32,000 bases of DNA from an uncultured Myxococcales bacterium (lineage in GTDB: Bacteria; Myxococcota_A; UBA9042): NCBI GenBank assembly GCA_903850505.1, contig CAINLT010000390.1:1-32000 (forward strand). The letters run 5' to 3'. Position 1 is the first letter of the stretch. Each line of letters begins with the position of its first letter. The notes beneath the pieces were generated by a model. It was not told the origin of the DNA and did no database searches. It worked only from the letters and a program-made list of their open reading frames with translations. This document shows, one piece after another, positions 6,981-14,557 of this stretch. The translations under genes and the position numbers were made by a program.

Positions 6981-8774
6981 ATGACCCTCAAGCATTTCCG
7001 TCTCGTCGCCGTCGCCGCGGGCTGGTCCTGCGCCCTGTCTCTTCTGGCTGGTTGCGCCACGCAGCCCGTGCCGGAAACGGGCGATTTTGCCATGAAAGTC
7101 TCCGCGCTGACGGGCACCTGCGGCAGCGCATCGACGAACTCACCGCTGGGTGAAATTCGCAGCTTTAAGCTCATCGTCCGCGAACCCAACGATCAGGGCG
7201 TGCTCAGCACGATCGCGACGATGGACTCGAGCTTCAATGGCTCGTCCAAGTCGATCACGTTCACGGGCATTCCGGCGGGCAGCCCGCGGGAAGTGACGCT
7301 GCTCGGCTACACGCAGGACAACAAGCCGGCGTGGTACGCCCGCAAGACCGCGCTGACGATCAACAAGCTGGAAACGCAGACGGTTGACGTGACGCTGATG
7401 GCCGCCGAGGGCTTTACGTGCGTCGGTCCCGATGCCGGCGTCAGCAAGTTGGCGTTCCCGGTCGTCACGCGGATCGCGAGCGACAAGATCCTCATCACCG
7501 GCGGTTTTGCCGATGAAGTGGTTGACGGCGCCGATCTCAAGCTGTCGTTGCCGCAGTCCCAGGCTTGGTTGTTCGACCCGTCCAAGGGCACGTTCACCGA
7601 TGCCGGCCAGCTCGCCGCGCCGCGTGGCGCCCATTCGGCGATCTACCTGCCCAAGTCCGGCAAGATCCTGATCGCCGGCGGCGCGACGGAAATGAAAGTG
7701 AAGGCGGATGGTTCCGCGCCGCCCACGTGGAACGCGGCCAACGCCGTCAATCCGCGGTGGGAAGTCTGCTCGTTGGACAACAACAACCAGTTGCAGTGCT
7801 CCACGGACGCGACAATCCAGGACAACGTCAAGCCGCGCGTGATGCCGAACTTGATGCTGCTGACGGCGGACTACGTGGTCGCCTCGGGCGGCGCGCCGTG
7901 GCCGACGGTCGATTCGCAGGACTTCCGCTGCGCCGACCTGTTTGACCCGACGCTCGCGACGCAGGTTGACGGCGGCAAAGGCGGCTTCGTCAAGCTGAAG
8001 GCTGGCGCGCTGTGCATGAATGGTTCGCGCGCGGGCGCGGCGATGGCGCCGTTCACACTGCCGACCGAGGCGGGCACGCTGCACTACCTCGTGTGGGGCG
8101 GCAACCAGTCCGTCAGCGCGAGCGGCGTGTCTTCCGCGCCGGGCAAGGTCGTTGAATCGTTCCTGGAATCGTCCAACCTTGGCGATGGCCGGTTTGACGA
8201 CACCTACACGCTGCTCGGCACCGACGGCAAGCCGACGACGGACTACAGCGAGGCGACCGGTTCGCTGTTCTTCCCGACGCTTTCGGCGCTCGGTCCGGTG
8301 ACACTCGACGACGGCTCCAAGGTCGAGCGCTTTGCGGCCATCGGCGGCGCGCGCTGGAAAGACGGCGTGTGGGCCAAGCCGAGCAAGGACGACGCGTGGC
8401 TGCTGACGGTCAACGACGCGAAGAAGACCATCGTGATCCAGAAGATGCCGGGCCTGACGGACGGCGTCTACTTCCACAGCGCGACGGCGACGGGCGGCCA
8501 CGTGGTGGTCAGCGGCGGTTTGACGGGCCTGAAAGGCGGCGGCGCGACGCTGACCGACTTCGCACCGAACGCGGACGATCTCTTTGGCCCGCTTGTCGTA
8601 GGCGATACGCCGCCGGCCGCGGCCGCCGCGTTTGTGCCGCGTGGGGCGCTGGCGTCGCTGAAGCTCAGCAACGACTGCATCCTGTTGTTTGGCGGCGTGG
8701 CCGATTTTGACGATCTGAAGACCCACGATGGCGGCGCCAGCGACGTGTACTGCCCGGGTTTCCTCGCGCAGTAA
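6981..8774 (+). CDS. Kelch/beta-propeller-like lipoprotein
   Basis: A 597-residue exported protein. Residues 7-24 are a signal segment ending in a lipobox (LLAGC, Cys25). The body carries repeated Kelch-like blades: RIASDKILITGGFADE, then AWLFDPSKGTFTDAGQLAAP with RGAHSAIYLPKSGKILIAGG, later LLTADYVVASGGAPWP, YLVWGGNQSV, FAAIGGARWKDG, VVVSGGLTGL and CILLFGGVADF. The recurring GG after a hydrophobic strand is the Kelch signature. An N-terminal beta domain (30-140) precedes the propeller. Probably anchored in the outer membrane as a binding module; no catalytic residues are apparent. The start at 6981 follows CCGGAGG; an in-frame TTG/GTG-type extension upstream has no such site. Confidence 0.75.
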   Translation: MTLKHFRLVAVAAGWSCALSLLAGCATQPVPETGDFAMKVSALTGTCGSASTNSPLGEIRSFKLIVREPNDQGVLSTIATMDSSFNGSSKSITFTGIPAGSPREVTLLGYTQDNKPAWYARKTALTINKLETQTVDVTLMAAEGFTCVGPDAGVSKLAFPVVTRIASDKILITGGFADEVVDGADLKLSLPQSQAWLFDPSKGTFTDAGQLAAPRGAHSAIYLPKSGKILIAGGATEMKVKADGSAPPTWNAANAVNPRWEVCSLDNNNQLQCSTDATIQDNVKPRVMPNLMLLTADYVVASGGAPWPTVDSQDFRCADLFDPTLATQVDGGKGGFVKLKAGALCMNGSRAGAAMAPFTLPTEAGTLHYLVWGGNQSVSASGVSSAPGKVVESFLESSNLGDGRFDDTYTLLGTDGKPTTDYSEATGSLFFPTLSALGPVTLDDGSKVERFAAIGGARWKDGVWAKPSKDDAWLLTVNDAKKTIVIQKMPGLTDGVYFHSATATGGHVVVSGGLTGLKGGGATLTDFAPNADDLFGPLVVGDTPPAAAAAFVPRGALASLKLSNDCILLFGGVADFDDLKTHDGGASDVYCPGFLAQ

Positions 8775-8819
8775 CTCGGCAATCGCCCGAAAAGAACGAC
8801 GTTTTCCTGTGAGATTCAA

Positions 8820-10253
8820 ATGGCAGGTATCGACATGAAGCATCACGAACCCACTTCTCTTCTGCCGCGTTCGCGCGGGCTGCGCGTGGCCGTCGCGACC
8901 CTGACTGCGGTTGCGCTCGTCAACCTGCAGTGGTGGTCCGTGCTGTCTGGCCAGAGCGCGCACTGGTTGCCGCAGGCGCAAGCGCAGACGGCGGCGAATT
9001 CCACGCTGGCGATTCTCTGCGTCCCGACGAACAAGAAGACCGCGGACGAAGCCGAAGGTATTGAGCGCCTGCTGTTTGAAGCGTCGCGCCGCCTCGACAC
9101 GGTGCGGCCATTCGACCTGTCGCCGGCGCCGGCTCAGGACCAAGCTGCCAAGGCCGCGGAGAACGTGGAGGACGCCCTGCGCGCGTTGCTGCTGCGGACG
9201 CCCAAGCGCGCACAGGAGCGCCTGACTGCCACGGAAGCCGCGCTGACGGAGGCACCCAACGCGGGCGACGAGCGCTTGCTGGCGCGCTACCACAAGGCCA
9301 ATGGCCTGGCGTTTCTTGCCAACAACGATCTGGTGAAGGCGCGCGACGCGATCGCCAAGTCCATGGTGCTGTTCCCGAATCAGACGGTGGACGAATACAC
9401 GAGCTATGGCGCCTCAGCGCGCGAGATGTTCGAGACCGTCAAGCAGCTGATCACGAACCTGGGGACCGGCGACTTGAAGGTCGTGAGCAAAGGCGGTCGC
9501 GGGGACGTGTTTGTGGACGGCGCGTATCGCGGCACGGGCGTTGCGGTCCTGGAAGACGTCGCGGCGGGTCCGCATCGCATCACGGTGCGCGCGCCGGGTC
9601 AGGGCGCCGAGCGCAAGACGGTGGACGTCGTGACGGGCAAGGTCATGACCGTCGAATTTGACCTGAAGCCCGCGCCGTTTGCCCAGGAACTGGACGGCGG
9701 TCGCAAGGTGCTGATGGACAACTTCACGCAGCCGGCGCTGGTGGAAGACCGCATCCGCGAGCTGCGCAATCAGCTTGGTGCGGACCAGATGCTCGTGCTG
9801 CGGCCGAAGCTGGCCAAGAAGACGACGGAGCTGAACGGCTTCTTCCTCGGCGCGGACGGCGTGTTCAAGACCGTGAAGATCACGATCGACAAGGACGAGA
9901 AGTACCTGGACAAGATCGCCGATTTCGTCGCGACGACGGTGGGTTCCAAGCTCGCGGCGGATCCGACGACCGCGCCGCTGGACGCGCGCCAGAGCGTGGT
10001 GACGCAGAACAAGAGCGCGGGCGCGGCGACGGATGCGGCTTCTGCCTACATCGATCCGAACGCGCCGTTGTTTGAGGATGAAAAGAAAGAAGATCGGCCG
10101 ATCACCAAGGAATGGTGGTTCTGGACCGCGATCGTCGGCGGCGCGGCGCTCGTCGGCGGCGGTATCTACCTGTTGACCCGCGGTACTTCTGCGGAAAAGG
10201 GTGCGACCGGCACGCTGCAATTCAACCTGAACACGTCAGTGCCCAAGCCCTAA
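8820..10253 (+). CDS. PEGA-domain envelope protein with C-terminal membrane anchor
   Basis: A 477-residue protein. The N-terminal 57 residues form a long signal or anchor (hydrophobic stretch about 22-45, then WLPQAQAQT). Residues 60-215 are mostly helical and may be TPR-like (LARYHKANGLAFLANNDLVK, DAIAKSMVLFPNQ). A PEGA-like domain follows (about 220-285): GDLKVVSKGGRGDVFVDG, then LEDVAAGPHRITVRAPG. After a mixed domain (290-410) a single helix (WWFWTAIVGGAALVGGGIYLL, about 436-456) ends the protein. It is the third PEGA protein within 6 kb and is similar in plan to the 3183-4250 product. ATG 8820 and ATG 8835 are both possible; neither has a strong ribosome site. It follows the Kelch gene by 45 bases. 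Confidence 0.72.
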   Translation: MAGIDMKHHEPTSLLPRSRGLRVAVATLTAVALVNLQWWSVLSGQSAHWLPQAQAQTAANSTLAILCVPTNKKTADEAEGIERLLFEASRRLDTVRPFDLSPAPAQDQAAKAAENVEDALRALLLRTPKRAQERLTATEAALTEAPNAGDERLLARYHKANGLAFLANNDLVKARDAIAKSMVLFPNQTVDEYTSYGASAREMFETVKQLITNLGTGDLKVVSKGGRGDVFVDGAYRGTGVAVLEDVAAGPHRITVRAPGQGAERKTVDVVTGKVMTVEFDLKPAPFAQELDGGRKVLMDNFTQPALVEDRIRELRNQLGADQMLVLRPKLAKKTTELNGFFLGADGVFKTVKITIDKDEKYLDKIADFVATTVGSKLAADPTTAPLDARQSVVTQNKSAGAATDAASAYIDPNAPLFEDEKKEDRPITKEWWFWTAIVGGAALVGGGIYLLTRGTSAEKGATGTLQFNLNTSVPKP

Positions 10254-10295
10254 ACGCCGGAGTGCGGCCCTGTTCAGCAGGACCGAGCCCTCGAC

Positions 10296-10319
10296 ATTCT
10301 CGCGCGTGGAAGCGAGAAT
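10296..10319. promoter_or_regulatory. Inverted repeat upstream of the ferredoxin gene
   Basis: A perfect 8-bp inverted repeat (ATTCTCGC, then an 8-base spacer, then GCGAGAAT) lies in the 150-base gap between the PEGA gene stop and the ferredoxin start, about 85 bases upstream of the ATG. There is no T-run after it, so it is not a standard terminator. It could be a protein-binding operator or an RNA hairpin in the leader. No promoter hexamers could be placed with confidence. Confidence 0.35.
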
Positions 10320-10403
10320 CGCGCCGCTGGCCCGACGTGCGCAGGCCGCCGCGAACTGCCAAAGCTATCTGCCAACTGCTTGAACTTTCTGGAGGAATCT
10401 CTC

Positions 10404-10754
10404 ATGGCTTACATCATCACCAGCCTCTGCGTGGACTGCAAAGACACCGCGTGCGCGGACGTCTGCCCGGTCGAGTGCATCTACGAAGAAGCCGGCGGCG
10501 CCGCCAAGTACAAGAATCAGCTCTTCATTCACCCGGATGAATGCATCGATTGCACCAACTGCGAGCCGGCGTGCCCGTGGAAGGCGATCTTTGAGGAAGA
10601 CGAAGTGCCGAGCCTCTTCAAGGCCGACATCGAAGGCAACCGCACGATCGCCGACGACATCGGCAGCTTCGTCGTCGCCAAGGTCCACAAGGGTCCGGCG
10701 CCGACGGCCGATCAGGTCGCCACGAACTTCAAGAAGCACGGCTACACGCCCTGA
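10404..10754 (+). CDS. fdxA: 7Fe-type ferredoxin (3Fe-4S/4Fe-4S)
   Basis: A 116-residue cytoplasmic electron carrier. The first cluster region reads CVDCKDTACADVCPVECIYE (residues 9-28) and the second CIDCTNCEPACPW, separated by KNQLFIHPDE. This matches the Azotobacter FdI/FdxA type, including the following AIFEEDEVP block. The C-terminal 40 residues lack the longer extension of the Azotobacter protein but are of similar kind. The ATG at 10404 has an ideal GGAGGA site about 7 bases upstream; an upstream in-frame start at 10380 would overlap that site and is rejected. It stands alone, 150 bases after the PEGA gene and convergent with thiD, so no electron-transfer partner can be named from context. 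Confidence 0.92.
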   Translation: MAYIITSLCVDCKDTACADVCPVECIYEEAGGAAKYKNQLFIHPDECIDCTNCEPACPWKAIFEEDEVPSLFKADIEGNRTIADDIGSFVVAKVHKGPAPTADQVATNFKKHGYTP

Positions 10755-10777
10755 GCTTGCGCCACTTTGGGTGCGTC

Positions 10778-11533
10778 TCAATTCGCGTGATCAGTCAGGC
10801 GCGCCACCAGCGCCTTGGCCGCAAGCGTTGAATCCAGCAGCGTTTTTCCGCGCGCCATCTCCAGGCTGAGCGCCGTCGCCAGCCTGCAGCCCGTGCCGCG
10901 GGGACTCCTGCGCCAGATTTCGCTCGGTTTCAGCGCGGTCAGGGTCTGGCCGTCCCACACCAGATCGACGCCACGCAGCGTCTCTGGCGCGTGACCGCCC
11001 TTCAGCACCGCCGCGCACGGCAGCGTCCGCAGCGCGGCTTCGGCTTCGGGCAGCGTCGTCAGTTCGCGGCCGGTCAGCCACGCGAGCTCGGGCCAATTCG
11101 GCGTCACGACGTGCGCGTGCGGCAACAGATGGCGCAGCAGCCACGCGGGCAGCGTCGTCAGGTCTTCGCGCGGCCACATCGATCCGCCCGAACTCGACGT
11201 CATCAGCGGATCCACCACAAGCGGCGCAGTCGGGTGGCGTTTGGCAAACGCCGCCAGCGCCTTGGCGTGCGCGCGCGTCGCCAACATGCCGGACTTGATC
11301 GCCAGGTGCTCGCCGGGCACGTCCAGGTGCTTCACCACGTGGCTGCGCAGATCGTTGGCGACCGGCCAGCCGCCCAGCCAGCTCTTGCTGGTCTGCGAGG
11401 TGAGCGCGGTCGCGACGATCCGGCTCTCCGCGCCCAGCGCGTGCACGACCTGCAGATCAGCCGCCAGCCCAGCTTGACCGCCCGGATCCAGACCACCCCA
11501 AAGCACGACTGTCGCGGTGTTTTGTGTTTGCAT
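10778..11533 (-). CDS. thiD: Hydroxymethylpyrimidine/phosphomethylpyrimidine kinase
   Basis: A 251-residue protein of the ribokinase-like fold that phosphorylates HMP and HMP-P in thiamine synthesis. Visible family blocks are GGLDPGGQAGLAADLQV (13-29; usually DSSGGAG or DPSGGAG, here GGQAG), LTSQTS (44-49), KSGML (80-84), VVDPLMTSSSG (106-116), TPNWPE (144-149), LKGGH (177-181) and the anion-hole GTGC (213-216). The length matches the family. ATG 11533 is chosen because GGAGGGG lies upstream; the frame stays open far upstream, but that part is antisense to mreC. No other thiamine gene is in view. The gene is convergent with the ferredoxin gene and divergent from the mreC cluster. Other small-molecule kinases of the fold cannot be excluded. 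Confidence 0.85.
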   Translation of the reverse strand: MQTQNTATVVLWGGLDPGGQAGLAADLQVVHALGAESRIVATALTSQTSKSWLGGWPVANDLRSHVVKHLDVPGEHLAIKSGMLATRAHAKALAAFAKRHPTAPLVVDPLMTSSSGGSMWPREDLTTLPAWLLRHLLPHAHVVTPNWPELAWLTGRELTTLPEAEAALRTLPCAAVLKGGHAPETLRGVDLVWDGQTLTALKPSEIWRRSPRGTGCRLATALSLEMARGKTLLDSTLAAKALVARLTDHAN

Positions 11534-11589
11534 GACGCTTCGCCCCTCCGGCGGCATAGAATAGCACGGCGGAGATTTGCCAACGCGCG

Positions 11590-11599
11590 CAACCGCAAC
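11590..11599. repeat. Half-site CAACCGCAAC upstream of the mreC cluster
   Basis: These ten bases are identical to one arm of the perfect 20-bp palindrome at 18245-18264 upstream of the PBP2 gene. Here the site is 28 bases upstream of the membrane protein gene that precedes mreC. One further copy of the ten bases (other strand, 3694-3703) is inside a coding region, so chance is possible. Confidence 0.3.
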
Positions 11600-11626
11600 G
11601 ATCATCCACAGCACGGCCGTCAGCGA

Positions 11627-12232
11627 ATGGCCGTTGGGACGCCCGTGACGGAGAACGACAAGACACCGCCCATTGCCACGCAGCCGCCAAATGGCGCGCC
11701 GCCGGATGCGCCGCCGCACGATGCGTCGCTGCAGCATGCGATGCAGGACGCGGTGACGGCGATCGCCGACGTCGCGATGGCGCCGGTCGAGGAAGTGCTG
11801 GGCCACGCGACCTGGCTGCGGTGGGCGCTGGTCAGCCATCTGCTCGCGACCCTGAGCGCGACGGTCGTGGCGCTGCAACGCGACTTCGCCGATTGGCAGC
11901 TCTACGCCTGGACCGGCCTGCTGACGGCGGTCCTGATTGGCAATTTCATGCGCTGGGGGCCGTCTGCGGGCTGGATCCATCGCGCGTGGACCACGCTGGC
12001 CGCGCTCTTTGTCGACGCCGTCTGGACTTTGCTCCTGTTTGACCGCGCCCGCGCCGGCCAGTGGCACACGTCCAAGCTGCCGCCGTTGGCGCTCGCGCCC
12101 GACGCGTCGCCGTGGTTCTGGCTGCCGGTGGCCCTGCTGCTGCTGTGCGCCGGTTTCCTGATTGTCCATGGCCTGCTGGCGCCGCACTATCGCCTGCGCC
12201 GGATTCACCACAGCAAGACGTCGCGGAGCTGA
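11627..12232 (+). CDS. Unknown four-helix membrane protein preceding mreC
   Basis: A 201-residue protein with a Pro/Ala/Asp-rich N-terminal tail of about 60 residues, then four hydrophobic helices at about 64-84, 90-108, 116-138 and 162-184, and a short basic tail (LRRIHHSKTSRS). The pattern suggests an inner-membrane protein with the basic tail in the cytoplasm. I do not recognise the family and see no catalytic motif. The ATG at 11627 is used; a GTG at 11645, after GGGA, is a possible alternative. Only nine bases separate its stop from mreC, so the two are probably cotranscribed, in the place where mreB sits in many bacteria. A link to cell-shape control is inferred from position only. Confidence 0.65.
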   Translation: MAVGTPVTENDKTPPIATQPPNGAPPDAPPHDASLQHAMQDAVTAIADVAMAPVEEVLGHATWLRWALVSHLLATLSATVVALQRDFADWQLYAWTGLLTAVLIGNFMRWGPSAGWIHRAWTTLAALFVDAVWTLLLFDRARAGQWHTSKLPPLALAPDASPWFWLPVALLLLCAGFLIVHGLLAPHYRLRRIHHSKTSRS

Positions 12233-12241
12233 TACCCACGC

Positions 12242-13210
12242 ATGTTGCGCGACCTCTTCCAACGCTACCGCCAATCGCTGCTGCTGACGCTCGCGCTCGT
12301 GCTGCCGATCGCGTCGATGTACTGGCACGGCAAGACGCGGACGGAATCGACGTTTGTGGAACGCGGGCTGTTGGCGATCACGTCGCCGTTCACCCAGCTC
12401 AACCACGACGCCATCGAGGCGACGCGCAAGACGGCCCAGCGCTACGTGTTTCTCTCCAATGTGGAGCAGCACGCGGAAGTGTTGGAGCGCGAGAATCGGG
12501 TGCTGCTCGGCGAGGCGCTGAAGTCCCGGGCGATTGGCGAGGAGCTGCAGCGGGTCAAGGAGCTGTGCGAGTTCAAAGCCGAGCACCGCGATTTCACGAC
12601 GGTGCCGGCGCGCGTGATTGGCCGCGACGTGTCGCAGTTCTTTCAGGTGATGCGCATCAAGATCGACACCGATGGCCTCGTTGGCATCAAGGAAGGGATG
12701 GCGGTGATCACCGACGACGGCGTTGTCGGGCGCATCGACCGCGTGTCGCAAGGCTTTGCCGACGTGATGCTCGTGACCGACGCGCGTAGTCAGGTGCACG
12801 CGACTGTGCCGGGCAAGGGCGTGATCGGGTCGGTGAAAGGCAATGGCAAGCGCAACGAATTCACCGCGCAGTTCGTCCATCTGGACAAGCTGGACCGCGG
12901 CGCGCCGTTGGCGGCGGGCGATGCCGTGCTGACGACGGGGCATGATCGCGTGTTCCCGGCGGGCCTGGAAATCGGCCACATCGCCGATGCCGCGCCGACG
13001 CAGAGTGGGCCGTATCAGGAATTCGTGCTGGCTGCGGCAGTTTCCTACGCCACGCTGGAAGAAGTGCTGATCGTCACGGGCTATCACGGTCCTGATGCCG
13101 ATGCGCCGCCATCGCCGTCTTCGCCGTCCGCGCCCGTTGGCGTACCCGCGCCGGATGCCAAGGGCCGCCACACGGTTGACCCCGCCAACACGCCGGATTC
13201 GCCGCCATGA
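12242..13210 (+). CDS. mreC: Rod shape-determining protein MreC
   Basis: A 322-residue bitopic protein that scaffolds the elongasome in the periplasm and, in E. coli and Helicobacter, binds PBP2. One N-terminal membrane helix (about 11-27) is followed by a coiled coil (about 72-112; VLERENRVLLGEALKS, ELQRVKEL). The two-lobed beta domain spans about 113-283 and shows the family blocks ARVIGRDVSQF, GLVGIKEGMAVITDDGVVGRI, ADVMLVTDARSQVHA, GDAVLTTGHDRVFPAGLEIG and a C-terminal strand. A Pro/Ala/Ser-rich tail (285-322) is likely disordered. The stop is 7 bases before the mreD start. mreB is not in this window, which is common when mreB is elsewhere. Confidence 0.93.
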   Translation: MLRDLFQRYRQSLLLTLALVLPIASMYWHGKTRTESTFVERGLLAITSPFTQLNHDAIEATRKTAQRYVFLSNVEQHAEVLERENRVLLGEALKSRAIGEELQRVKELCEFKAEHRDFTTVPARVIGRDVSQFFQVMRIKIDTDGLVGIKEGMAVITDDGVVGRIDRVSQGFADVMLVTDARSQVHATVPGKGVIGSVKGNGKRNEFTAQFVHLDKLDRGAPLAAGDAVLTTGHDRVFPAGLEIGHIADAAPTQSGPYQEFVLAAAVSYATLEEVLIVTGYHGPDADAPPSPSSPSAPVGVPAPDAKGRHTVDPANTPDSPP

Positions 13211-13217
13211 GGAGCCG

Positions 13218-13736
13218 ATGAAACCCTTTGCCTGGATCCTGCTGGCTTTCCTCGCGCTCGCGCTGCTGTCGCCGCTCCTGGGGCATTTTGACAGCCAGTT
13301 TTTTGCGCCCGACATCGCGCTCCTCACCGCGCTCTATGCCGGGAGTCGCACCAGTACGCCGACCGCCGTGTTCGTCGGTTTCACCGTCGGCCTGCTCAAG
13401 GATGGCCTGTCGCTTTCCGTGCCCGTGGGCTTGTACACGGAGGTCGGCGTGCTCGCGGCGCTGCTCGGACGGTTCCTGGAGCCGCGCGTTGACCTGCGCA
13501 GCGCGGTGCCTGTGATGGCGACGTCGGCGGCGCTGAGCCTCGCCGCGACGGTCGTGTTCCTGCTGCTGGAGGCGGTGTTTCACCGCGCGTTTGACGCCTA
13601 CGGCGACGTGCTGCGCATGGCCCTGCCGCTGGCGCTCATCACCATGCTTGTCGCGCCGCCCTGGTTCGGCCTGCTGGACCGCGTGACCGGCCGGTTCGAG
13701 CATCCGCACCGCTCGGGCTTGCTCGGCCGCAAGTAG
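13218..13736 (+). CDS. mreD: Rod shape-determining protein MreD
   Basis: A 172-residue inner-membrane protein with about five hydrophobic helices, the usual MreD size and layout. Family-like features are the N-terminal helix (FAWILLAFLALALLSPLLG), the segment APDIALLTALYAG, and GFTVGLLKDGLSLSVPVGLY, matching the G-x-x-x-G-x-x-x-D block of MreD. MreD is part of the elongasome with MreC, RodA and PBP2. The ATG at 13218 has GAGGAG directly upstream; that site overlaps the mreC stop, so translation is likely coupled. The ORF extends further upstream in frame but overlaps mreC. The gene ends 6 bases before the convergent lipoprotein stop. The neighbouring PBP2 and RodA genes lie 4.6 kb further on. 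Confidence 0.88.
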   Translation: MKPFAWILLAFLALALLSPLLGHFDSQFFAPDIALLTALYAGSRTSTPTAVFVGFTVGLLKDGLSLSVPVGLYTEVGVLAALLGRFLEPRVDLRSAVPVMATSAALSLAATVVFLLLEAVFHRAFDAYGDVLRMALPLALITMLVAPPWFGLLDRVTGRFEHPHRSGLLGRK

Positions 13737-13742
13737 CCGCGA

Positions 13743-14546
13743 CTACGGATAGTTTGGATCGCCCAGGCACGGCTTGAACGCGTCCGTCAGCGCCGCATGC
13801 GTGCCATCGGGCAGCATTGGCACGCACGCGATCGGCAGCGTGCGCGCCTTCGTGCAGCCATCCTCGCTCACGGTGCCGGCGATCTTGTCCTCGACCTGCA
13901 GGCAATCCATCGGCTGGCACTTGCGCCAGCCAAAGCCGAACGACGAGTGATACGCCTTGTACGTCGCGCCGCCGAACGCGAATTCGACGCTGTCGTTGTT
14001 GTGGTTGCCGCCCCAGTCGTAGCTGATCGGGCTGAGCGGCGTGACCTTGCCATCGACTGACAGCCAGCCCTGGGTCGTGAACACGGGCGTGCAGGCCATT
14101 GTGCAGGCGCAGTCGACGGGCGTCCCTTGCACGTAGAGGTAGCCCTGCGTGGCGCCGTGCGCGAACGTGCAAAGCCAGTCGGTGTAGGCGAATGTCCCGC
14201 CGGTACCCATCGGACCGCCCTTGGAGCAGGTCAGGTCGACGTTCTGCTGCTTGCGGTAGTTGAAGCCGTACTCGCCGACCGGGCCGACATCGCTCGCGTC
14301 AATGGCGTCCACAGCGTCAACTGCGTCCGTCGGCGGGATATCGACGGCCGTCGTGTCGGTTGCAGCGTCAGGCGCGACATCGAGCGCGAACGTATCGCAG
14401 AGGTCCTCGGTGCAACCGGCGTCGGCGCCATCGCTGCCATCGGGCTGAACGTCAGCCGTCACGTCGGTCTCGCCACCGCCGCTTGTCGTTGTGTTGGAAC
14501 AGGCGGCCACGCTCAGCGCGGCAAGGAACAAGCTCAGAATCCGCAT
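13743..14546 (-). CDS. Cys-containing lipoprotein of unknown function
   Basis: A 267-residue exported protein. The signal peptide (MRILSLFLAALSVAAC) ends in a lipobox, with Cys16 the likely lipidation site. A long Asp/Thr/Ala/Val-rich linker follows (about 20-90; TDVTADVQPDGSDGAD, TDAVDAVDAIDASDVG), a style common in Myxococcota and Bradymonadota surface lipoproteins. The folded part (90-267) has about ten Cys, including DCACTMAC, GWRKCQPMDC and DGCTKARTLPIAC, probably as disulfides, and several aromatic-Gly strands (WLSVDGKVTPL, SVEFAFGGATYKAY). I do not recognise the family. The ATG at 14546 follows TAGGAGA. It lies 11 bases after the dikinase-like gene on the same strand and could be cotranscribed with it. 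Confidence 0.7.
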   Translation of the reverse strand: MRILSLFLAALSVAACSNTTTSGGGETDVTADVQPDGSDGADAGCTEDLCDTFALDVAPDAATDTTAVDIPPTDAVDAVDAIDASDVGPVGEYGFNYRKQQNVDLTCSKGGPMGTGGTFAYTDWLCTFAHGATQGYLYVQGTPVDCACTMACTPVFTTQGWLSVDGKVTPLSPISYDWGGNHNNDSVEFAFGGATYKAYHSSFGFGWRKCQPMDCLQVEDKIAGTVSEDGCTKARTLPIACVPMLPDGTHAALTDAFKPCLGDPNYP

Positions 14547-14557
14547 CGCACAATCTC

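Noticed and set aside
7140..9293. Minus-strand open frame of about 717 residues
   Set aside because: It is antisense to the Kelch and PEGA genes, has the Arg/Ala/Gln composition of a high-GC shadow frame, and shows no family motif.
11534..13327. Minus-strand open frame extending thiD to about 849 residues across the mreC cluster
   Set aside because: It is antisense to mreC and its neighbour, is Arg/His/Gln-rich as expected of a shadow frame, and ThiD has a strong ribosome site and family-length start at 11533.
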